Assembly (NCBI GenBank): GCA_031288675.1
Contig: JAITQY010000045.1
Coordinates: 1-15,343 of the forward strand
DNA: 15,343 nt
Reading direction: 5' to 3'
Source of the DNA: Oscillospiraceae bacterium
GTDB taxonomy: Bacteria > Bacillota > Clostridia > Oscillospirales > Oscillospiraceae
The notes below the pieces were generated by a model. It saw only the letters and a program-made list of their open reading frames with translations. It did not search any database and was not told the DNA's origin. Shown piece after piece: positions 8,005-13,895 of this stretch; position 1 is the first letter of the stretch; every line of letters begins with the position of its first letter. A program made the translations under genes and the position numbers.

Positions 8005-8433
8005 TTACGCGTCTTTAACTACGATACCCATTGAGCGAGCGGTACCGGCAACCATTTTCATAGCCGCTTCGATGTCGTTTGCGTTCAGGTCGGGCATCTT
8101 TGTCTCTGCGATTTTACGAACCTGTTCGGTCGTAATCGTCGCAACCTTGTCGCGCTGAGGAACTCCGGAACCCTTTTGGATTCCCGCCGCCTTGCAAAGC
8201 AGGTCGGGCGTAGGCGGAGTTTTAGTAATGAACGTAAAACTTCTGTCACTGTAGACGGTGATAACGACCGGGATCGTAAAGCCTACGTCGTTCTTGGTGC
8301 GCTCATTGAATTCCTTTGTAAACTGCGGAATGTTAACGCCGTGCTGACCGAGCGCCGGTCCTACCGGCGGCGCGGGCGTAGCTTTTCCGCCGGGAATCTG
8401 AAGCCGGATATATCCGGTTACTTTTGCTGCCAT
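8005..8433 (-). CDS. rplK: 50S ribosomal protein L11
   Basis: This 142-residue protein is L11, which binds the GTPase-associated region of 23S rRNA and is needed for the RelA-mediated stringent response. The N-terminal domain has IRLQIPGGKATPAPPVGPALGQ with the proline-rich segment targeted by thiostrepton. The rRNA-binding C-terminal domain starts after KTPPTPDLLCKAAG. The ATG is preceded by AAGGAGG (8444-8450) with a 10-nt spacer. A 91-bp gap separates it from nusG, and this gap holds a hairpin resembling the L1-binding site, so rplK and rplA are probably controlled together by L1. Confidence 0.98.
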   Translation of the reverse strand: MAAKVTGYIRLQIPGGKATPAPPVGPALGQHGVNIPQFTKEFNERTKNDVGFTIPVVITVYSDRSFTFITKTPPTPDLLCKAAGIQKGSGVPQRDKVATITTEQVRKIAETKMPDLNANDIEAAMKMVAGTARSMGIVVKDA

Positions 8434-8450
8434 TTCTTATTTTCCTCCTT

Positions 8451-8495
8451 GTGGTGATCTGGCGGCGCCGCCTGTAAATTTACGGCGCCTCCCAC
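8451..8495 (-). promoter_or_regulatory. Putative L1-binding operator (ribosomal protein leader) of rplK-rplA
   Basis: Read on the minus strand, the leader has GUGGGAGGC on the 5' side and GAUCACCAC on the 3' side. They enclose a GC-rich stem, GGCGCCG (8483-8489) paired with CGGCGCC (8464-8470), with a 12-nt loop. An outer GUGG/CCAC stem (8492-8495 with 8451-8454) leaves an asymmetric internal loop. From memory, the L1 arm of 23S rRNA (helices 76-77) has the same GUGGGAGGC opposite an AUACCACC strand. The element ends at the base before AAGGAGG of rplK, so L1 binding could block initiation. Molecular mimicry of this kind is established for L1 in several bacteria and archaea; its use here is inference. 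Confidence 0.75.
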
Positions 8496-8524
8496 GGTTG
8501 ATGTTGTGTTTCGCGCGGATTAAA

Positions 8525-9052
8525 TTAGTCAGTAAGTTCGACCTGATCCAGCTCAAGCTCCACTTCCGTTTCACGCCCGAACATCTCGACAAGCACTTTT
8601 ACAAAATTGTTCTCAATACTAAGTTCGGTAACGCGTCCGGAGAAGTCTTCAAGCGGACCGTCCATAACTTTGACTTTGTCGCCGACACTGTACTTCGTGA
8701 CTGTGCGGCCTTTGCGCTCCATACCAAGTGTGTTGATTTCATCTTCCGTCAGCGGAACCGGTTTGTTGTTCTCGCCGACAAATCCCGTGACGCCCCGTAT
8801 ATTACGTACTAAGTGCCACGCGCGCGGATCCGTCGCGACCATTTTGATGAAAACGTAGCCCGGATAAATGAGGCGCGTTTTTGTTCTGCGTTTGCCGTCG
8901 TCGCCGATTTCCGTTACCTCTTCGGTAGGAATATGAGTTTCCTGAATGAGGTCGGTCATTTTGCGCGATTCGGCAGCCTTTTCGATTGCCCCTGCGGCGT
9001 TGCGCTCATACCCTGAATAGGTATGCGCAACATACCATTTTGTCTCCTGCAT
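8525..9052 (-). CDS. nusG: Transcription termination/antitermination factor NusG
   Basis: This 175-residue NusG has the N-terminal NGN domain (KWYVAHTYSGYE to about residue 115), which bridges the RNA polymerase clamp. Landmarks are LIYPGYVFIKM and WHLVRNIRGVTGFVG. A C-terminal KOW domain follows (about 125-160: VGDKVKVMDGPLEDFSG), which contacts Rho or ribosomal protein S10. The ATG is preceded by AAGGGGG (9061-9067) with 8-nt spacing, overlapping the secE stop codon. Placement after secE and before rplK is the standard order. No domain is missing. Confidence 0.98.
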   Translation of the reverse strand: MQETKWYVAHTYSGYERNAAGAIEKAAESRKMTDLIQETHIPTEEVTEIGDDGKRRTKTRLIYPGYVFIKMVATDPRAWHLVRNIRGVTGFVGENNKPVPLTEDEINTLGMERKGRTVTKYSVGDKVKVMDGPLEDFSGRVTELSIENNFVKVLVEMFGRETEVELELDQVELTD

Positions 9053-9065
9053 TTGTCAAGCCCCC

Positions 9066-9302
9066 TTAAAAGAGCCTACCCAGCCCGATGATCCATCTGA
9101 CGATAAACAACGCAAGCTGGTCGAACGCTCCGATAACGATACCGCTGGCAACCATCATAACGATTGCAACCGAGCAGTTGTTAAGCAGCTTCTTACGATC
9201 CGGCCAAACGACCTTTTTCAGCTCGCTGCGCATCTCGCGGAACCAACGCGAAACGCGCGAACCGGACTCTTTCAAAGAGACTTTTTGTTTTTGATTATTC
9301 AT
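9066..9302 (-). CDS. secE: Preprotein translocase subunit SecE
   Basis: This 78-residue SecE is the short, single-span form typical of Gram-positive bacteria. A basic N-terminal part is followed by the conserved amphipathic stretch WFREMRSELKKVVWPDRKK, which lies along SecY. One membrane helix follows at about residues 43-70. It clamps the SecYEG export channel. AAGGAG (9311-9316) overlaps the rpmG stop codon, so it is probably translationally coupled to rpmG. nusG follows 13 bp downstream. Confidence 0.96.
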   Translation of the reverse strand: MNNQKQKVSLKESGSRVSRWFREMRSELKKVVWPDRKKLLNNCSVAIVMMVASGIVIGAFDQLALFIVRWIIGLGRLF

Positions 9303-9314
9303 TTAGCAGTCTCC

Positions 9315-9464
9315 TTACTTCGTTTCGCTGTGAACGGTGTGCTTGCGGCAGAAGCGGCAATATTTATTCATCTGCAAGCGGTCGGGCGTGTTCTTCTTGT
9401 TTTTGACCGTGTTGTAATTGCGCTGTTTGCACTCGTCACAGCGCAGAGTAACGCGTACTCGCAT
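9315..9464 (-). CDS. rpmG: 50S ribosomal protein L33, zinc-binding form
   Basis: This small protein has 49 residues: it starts MRVRVTLRCDECK, continues with NYNTVKNKKNTPDRL and ends with YCRFCRKHTVH. Two CxxC pairs (C9/C12 and C36/C39) form the zinc ribbon of the C+ type L33, as opposed to the cysteine-free paralogue made under zinc limitation. The ATG at 9462-9464 follows AAGGGGG (9474-9480) with 9-nt spacing. It is the first gene of the rpmG-secE-nusG-rplK-rplA operon, a common Firmicutes order. A promoter lies about 60 bp upstream. Confidence 0.96.
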   Translation of the reverse strand: MRVRVTLRCDECKQRNYNTVKNKKNTPDRLQMNKYCRFCRKHTVHSETK

Positions 9465-9526
9465 AAATGTGAACCCCCTTTTGTAGTATTCTGCATAGTA
9501 CTCCCTGTACGGTCACAGGTTTTTAT

Positions 9527-9555
9527 ATTATACCACATATCGCGACACTTGTCAA
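9527..9555 (-). promoter_or_regulatory. Promoter of the rpmG-secE-nusG-rplK-rplA operon
   Basis: Read on the minus strand, TTGACA (9550-9555), a 17-nt spacer and TATAAT (9527-9532) match the SigA consensus exactly. Transcription would start near 9520, giving a leader of about 55 nt before rpmG. Such a strong promoter fits a translation-machinery operon. Confidence 0.9.
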
Positions 9556-9639
9556 TACTATTTAATGATGTTTATCAAATTTTTTTGCGAACGCCAAGCC
9601 CGGCAAAAGTTTCGCGGATACGCCGCGTTATAAAACAAG

Positions 9640-9672
9640 CGACCTCCAAAGCTGACGCCGATTCGGAGGTCG
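9640..9672 (-). terminator. Intrinsic terminator of tRNA-Thr
   Basis: CGACCTCC (minus strand, 9665-9672) pairs over 8 bp with GGAGGTCG (9640-9647) across a 17-nt loop, and the stem is followed by GCTTGTTTTAT on the minus strand. It lies 19 bp after the tRNA 3' end and separates the tRNA unit from the rpmG promoter. Confidence 0.75.
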
Positions 9673-9691
9673 TGAATACTTATGTAAAAAA

Positions 9692-9766
9692 TGGAGCTGG
9701 TGGTCAGAATCGAACTGACAACCTGCGCATTACAAGTGCGCTGCTCTACCATTGAGCCACACCAGC
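9692..9766 (-). tRNA. tRNA-Thr(TGT)
   Basis: Every arm of the cloverleaf pairs perfectly. The acceptor is GCTGGTG/CACCAGC, the D arm GCTC/GAGC with loop AATGGTA, the anticodon stem GCGCA/TGCGC with loop CTTGTAA, and the T arm GTCAG/CTGAC with loop TTCGATT. The anticodon TGT (9732-9734) reads ACA and other Thr codons by wobble. The discriminator base is T and the CCA end is encoded (9692-9694). It lies divergent from rpoB and upstream of the rpmG operon; no clear promoter of its own was recognised. Confidence 0.97.
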
Positions 9767-9788
9767 GTAGATGAGAACATAAAAATAT

Positions 9789-9808
9789 GAACTTTTATAA
9801 AAAAGTTC
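9789..9808. promoter_or_regulatory. Perfect 8-bp inverted repeat next to the rpoB -35 box
   Basis: GAACTTTT (9789-9796), a 4-nt spacer ATAA, and AAAAGTTC (9801-9808) form a palindrome. It ends at the base before the rpoB TTGACA and lies 22 bp upstream of the divergent tRNA-Thr. It could be an operator for a dimeric regulator or a UP-like AT-rich element; nothing in the sequence decides between these. Confidence 0.4.
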
Positions 9809-9837
9809 TTGACAAGATTTAGGTGAAGTGCTATAAT
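9809..9837 (+). promoter_or_regulatory. rpoB promoter
   Basis: TTGACA (9809-9814), a 17-nt spacer and TATAAT (9832-9837) match the SigA consensus exactly. The start site would be near 9844, giving rpoB a leader of about 130 nt. rpoB therefore has its own strong promoter instead of reading through from rplJ-rplL. Confidence 0.9.
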
Positions 9838-9852
9838 CAATTTCCAATGCAA

Positions 9853-9895
9853 ATGAATATATGGATACCTCACACCACTACATTAGTATATTCAT
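9853..9895 (+). promoter_or_regulatory. Inverted repeat in the rpoB leader
   Basis: ATGAATATA (9853-9861) and TATATTCAT (9887-9895) are exact 9-bp inverted copies around a 25-nt loop, located near the 5' end of the rpoB mRNA leader. The stem is AT-rich and no T-tract follows directly, so a terminator is unlikely. It may be an mRNA-stabilising or regulatory hairpin; no known leader family was recognised. Confidence 0.35.
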
Positions 9896-9973
9896 AATTC
9901 GAGCAAATGTCAATAGTTTTTCTAAACAAACACACAACGGTGTCGGGCGTATCATAAAAATACAGGAGGGTTT

Positions 9974-12900
9974 ATGCGAGAGCCAAAGAAAATAAAGTAC
10001 GGCAAAACGGAGCGGCTAAGCTTTGCAAAACAGGACGAAATCATTGAGATGCCTCACTTGCTGGAGATTCAGAAGAACTCCTACAAGTGGTTTGTCGAGA
10101 CGGGATTAAGCGAAGTGTTCCGCGACGTTTCGGCGATTTCTGACTACGCGAACAATTTAGAGCTTACATTCGCGCCGGATTCTACACCTGATAATCCGGG
10201 ATTTGTCGTAGAGACGCTGAAAGTCAAGTATGACATCCGGGAATGCGCCGCGCGTGACGCGACCTATGCCGCGCCGATACGCGTCAATGCGCGCTTGCGC
10301 AACAAAGAGAGCGGCGAACTTAAAGAACAAACGATATTTATGGGCGACTTTCCTCTTATGACGCCGCAGGCGACGTTCGTAATCAACGGTGCGGAACGCG
10401 TTGTGGTAAGTCAGATTATACGCAGTCCGGGTATGTATTTTGACAAGCGGACGGACAAGACCAATATGTCCACTTACGGAACGACGATTATTCCGTATCG
10501 CGGGGCTTGGCTGGAGTTTGAGACGGATAATAACGATTTGTTTCATGTACGTATAGACAAGAACCGCAAACTGCCGGTTACTTGGCTGATACGGGCGTTC
10601 GGCGGTGAAGTCAACAAGGCGGATAAGCCGTGGGCGATTGTATCGGTTGCTCAGGGTTCCGGAATCACGACTAACGAGGCTATACGGCAAGTGTTCGGTG
10701 AGAGCGATTTTATACTCGCCACGCTTGACCGTGATGCTACTACTGGACGTGAGGACGCGTTACAGGAAATTTTCCGCAGGATTCGACCGGGTGACCCGGC
10801 GACGTTAGAAAGCAGTGAGCAGCTGATAAATAACTTCTTCTTTGAGCAGCGCCGTTATGATTTGTCCGCTGTAGGACGCTATAAGTTCAATAAGAAGCTC
10901 TCGCTTGCGCGGCGTATTACCGGAGCTTCTCTCGCGGAGGACGTTACCGATCCGGTCAGCGGGGAGGTTCTTGCCAAGTCGGGCGATAAGCTCTCGGCAG
11001 AGACGGCAGATTTAATTGAGGCGCGCGGCGTTATCGGCGTTACGCTTAAAATAGTTACACCGGAACACGAAGCAAAGGACGTTAAAGTATTCTCCAACGG
11101 TATGGTCGATATGCACGACTTCGTTGATTTAACGGAGGATGAGCTGCGCGAAATCGGCATAAAGGAAAAAGTGCGCTTTGTTATTCTCCGGCAGTTATTA
11201 GATAGTACGGCGGATATGGACGTCCACAGTGAGGAGTTCACGTTCGCGGTGCAGGATAGGCTTGCTGATTTGATTCCGAAGCACATCATTCCGGACGATG
11301 TATTCGCGGCGATTAACTATCTGTGCGGACTGCCTCACGGAATCGGCGAACCTGACGATATTGACCATCTCGGCAACCGCCGTATGCGCAGTGTCGGCGA
11401 GTTGCTGCAAAACCAGTTCCGCGTAGGATTTGCGCGTATGGAGCGCGTTATCCGCGAGCGTATGACGCTTCAGGACATCGCGGTGGTAACGCCGCAATCG
11501 CTTGTGAATATACGTCCTGTGACTGCCGCAATCAAAGAGTTTTTTGGAAGCAGTCCGCTGTCGCAGTTTATGGATCAGACAAATCCGCTGGCGGAGCTTA
11601 CGCACAAACGCCGTATGTCGGCGCTCGGTCCCGGAGGACTTAACCGCGACCGCGCGAACTTTGAGGTGCGTGACGTTCACTATACGCACTACGGGCGTAT
11701 GTGCCCGATAGAGACTCCGGAAGGTCCTAACATCGGACTTATCAACTATCTGGCGAGCTACGCAAGGGTAAATGAGTACGGGTTCGTTATTACACCGTAC
11801 GCTAAGGTTGAAAAGACTAAGAACGGAATGTTCGTAACCGATAAAGTCAATTATATGACTGCGGATTTGGAAGACCGTTATTATATTTGTCAGGCGACGG
11901 AGCCGCGCGATGAAAAAGGATGCTTGATTAACAAGCGTATCGTGTGCCGTCACCGCGAGCAAATCGTAGAGGTAGACCGCGAGCGCGTAGATTATATCGA
12001 CGTATCGCCGAGAATGATGGTTTCGGTCGCTACTGCTATGATTCCGTTCCTTGAAACGGACGAAGCGCACCGCGCGCTTATGGGCGCTAATATGCAGCGT
12101 CAGGCTGTTCCGTTGCTGCGGACGGAAGCGCCTATCGTCGCGACGGGTATTGAGTACAAATGTGCGGTGGATTCCGGCGTCGTTCTGCTTGCGGAGGCTA
12201 ACGGAACGGTCAAGTCGGTTTCCGCTGATGAGATAACGGTTGATTATGACGGGATCGGTGAAAAGACGCACAGAATGCTGAAGTTCGTGCGCAGTAACCA
12301 AGGCACTTGTATCAACCAGCGTCCCGTTGTGGAAGCCGGAGCGGAGATTTCGGTCGGCGACGTACTTGCGGACGGTCCCTCTACGGCGGACGGTGAGCTG
12401 TCGCTGGGTAAGAATATTTTAGTCGGGTTTATGACTTGGGAAGGGTATAACTACGAAGACGCGATTTTAATCAATGAGCGTCTTGCGCAGGAGGATATTT
12501 TTACATCTATTCATATTGAGGAATACGAGCTTGACGCGCGCGATACGAAGCTCGGTCCGGAGGAAATCACGCGCGATATTCCGGGCGTAGGTGAGGACGC
12601 GCTGAAGTATTTGGATTCACGCGGAATCATTACTATAGGCGCGGAGATTCAGAGCGGCGACATACTTGTCGGCAAGGTGACGCCAAAGGGCGAAACAGAC
12701 CTTACGGCAGAGGAACGTCTGCTGCGCGCGATATTCGGAGAGAAAGCGCGTGAGGTTCGCGATACATCGCTTAAAGTACCACACGGCGAGAGCGGAATAG
12801 TCGTTGACGTAAAGCGTTTTACGCGCGAAAATAACGATGAAATGGGTCCGGGCGTTAATGAGGTAGTGCGCGTTTATTTGGCGCAGAAGCGCAAAATAAG

Positions 12901-13861
12901 CGTAGGAGATAAGATGGCGGGACGTCACGGAAATAAAGGCGTCGTAAGCCGTATTCTTCCTAAGGAAGATATGCCGTTTATGCCGGACGGAACTCCGCTT
13001 GATATAGTTCTTAATCCTTTGGGCGTGCCGTCGCGTATGAACATCGGTCAGGTTTTGGAAGTTCACCTCGGCTATGCCGCTAAGGCGCTCGGCTGGAAAG
13101 TCGCTACGCCGATATTCAACGGCGCGGACTTTGATGACATTGACAAAGCGCTTCAGGAAGCGGGCTATAACAGCAGCGGTAAGGAAATACTGCGCGACGG
13201 TCGTACCGGAATGCCGTTCGATAATCCGGTTACAGTCGGATATGTGTACTTCTTGAAACTGCACCATCTTGTAGATGATAAAATCCACGCGCGCAGCACA
13301 GGACCGTACTCCTTAGTTACACAGCAGCCGCTTGGCGGTAAGGCGCAGTTCGGAGGACAGCGGTTCGGCGAGATGGAAGTCTGGGCGCTTGAGGCTTACG
13401 GCGCGGCGTATACGCTGCAGGAGATCCTTACAGTCAAGTCGGACGATGTTCAGGGTCGCACCAAAACGTATGAAGCGATCGTTAAGGGACACAGTATTCC
13501 GACGCCGGGTGTGCCGGAAGGCTTCAAGGTTCTTGTTAAAGAACTGCAATCGTTGTGTTTGGATATTAAGGTACTTGATCAGGACGGAAACGAAATCGAC
13601 CTTCGTAACGAGGAGGACGAAATCGTAGAGGATACGAACGTCTATCTGTCCGGAGATAACGAATTTGAACAAGCCGGATTCCAGTTTGAAGACGTTGATG
13701 AATCGGATGAAGAGTATGAAGATGAGGAAATTGACGGCGAAGAGTATGATGATGACGATGAGGATTTGATTGAAGAAGAAGAAGAGGAAGAAGAAGTAGA
13801 GTTCGACGATTACAATGACGACGCGAAGGATGAATTCGCGGAAGAAGAAGTTGAGCCGTAA
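9974..13861 (+). CDS. rpoB: DNA-directed RNA polymerase subunit beta
   Basis: This complete 1295-residue beta subunit starts MREPKKIKYGKTERLSF, which matches the family N-terminus. AGGAGGG (9964-9970) lies only 3 nt before the ATG, an unusually short spacing. The rifampicin region is present as SQFMDQTNPLAELTHKRR followed by SALGPGGL. It carries the drug-contact H and S residues of sensitive enzymes but has proline at residue 528, where most bacteria have glutamine. The active-site region has VGDKMAGRHGNKGVVSR, and the C-terminal clamp segment has EVWALEAYGAAYTLQEILT. The protein is about 100 residues longer than Bacillus RpoB, partly because of a very acidic tail (residues about 1217-1295). 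It has its own promoter, and no terminator separates it from the next gene. Confidence 0.98.
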   Translation: MREPKKIKYGKTERLSFAKQDEIIEMPHLLEIQKNSYKWFVETGLSEVFRDVSAISDYANNLELTFAPDSTPDNPGFVVETLKVKYDIRECAARDATYAAPIRVNARLRNKESGELKEQTIFMGDFPLMTPQATFVINGAERVVVSQIIRSPGMYFDKRTDKTNMSTYGTTIIPYRGAWLEFETDNNDLFHVRIDKNRKLPVTWLIRAFGGEVNKADKPWAIVSVAQGSGITTNEAIRQVFGESDFILATLDRDATTGREDALQEIFRRIRPGDPATLESSEQLINNFFFEQRRYDLSAVGRYKFNKKLSLARRITGASLAEDVTDPVSGEVLAKSGDKLSAETADLIEARGVIGVTLKIVTPEHEAKDVKVFSNGMVDMHDFVDLTEDELREIGIKEKVRFVILRQLLDSTADMDVHSEEFTFAVQDRLADLIPKHIIPDDVFAAINYLCGLPHGIGEPDDIDHLGNRRMRSVGELLQNQFRVGFARMERVIRERMTLQDIAVVTPQSLVNIRPVTAAIKEFFGSSPLSQFMDQTNPLAELTHKRRMSALGPGGLNRDRANFEVRDVHYTHYGRMCPIETPEGPNIGLINYLASYARVNEYGFVITPYAKVEKTKNGMFVTDKVNYMTADLEDRYYICQATEPRDEKGCLINKRIVCRHREQIVEVDRERVDYIDVSPRMMVSVATAMIPFLETDEAHRALMGANMQRQAVPLLRTEAPIVATGIEYKCAVDSGVVLLAEANGTVKSVSADEITVDYDGIGEKTHRMLKFVRSNQGTCINQRPVVEAGAEISVGDVLADGPSTADGELSLGKNILVGFMTWEGYNYEDAILINERLAQEDIFTSIHIEEYELDARDTKLGPEEITRDIPGVGEDALKYLDSRGIITIGAEIQSGDILVGKVTPKGETDLTAEERLLRAIFGEKAREVRDTSLKVPHGESGIVVDVKRFTRENNDEMGPGVNEVVRVYLAQKRKISVGDKMAGRHGNKGVVSRILPKEDMPFMPDGTPLDIVLNPLGVPSRMNIGQVLEVHLGYAAKALGWKVATPIFNGADFDDIDKALQEAGYNSSGKEILRDGRTGMPFDNPVTVGYVYFLKLHHLVDDKIHARSTGPYSLVTQQPLGGKAQFGGQRFGEMEVWALEAYGAAYTLQEILTVKSDDVQGRTKTYEAIVKGHSIPTPGVPEGFKVLVKELQSLCLDIKVLDQDGNEIDLRNEEDEIVEDTNVYLSGDNEFEQAGFQFEDVDESDEEYEDEEIDGEEYDDDDEDLIEEEEEEEEVEFDDYNDDAKDEFAEEEVEP

Positions 13862-13895
13862 TGCCGTTTACAAGGCAATATAAGGAGGCATAAGT

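Noticed and set aside
7474..8034. Plus-strand frame of 186 codons across rplA/rplK
   Set aside because: It is the shadow of two certain ribosomal protein genes on the other strand and has no domain signature.
9767..9840. Promoter for tRNA-Thr on the minus strand
   Set aside because: TATAAA- and TATTTT-like boxes exist, but none has a -35 box at a suitable distance.
11198..12301. Long minus-strand open frame (367 codons) inside rpoB, and similar ones elsewhere in rpoB and glyS
   Set aside because: They lie fully antisense to highly conserved genes and their translations show no recognisable domain; GC-rich codon bias explains their openness.
13862..13880. TGCC...GGCA hairpin after rpoB as a terminator
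   Set aside because: Only 4 bp of stem and no T-tract, so it should not stop transcription.
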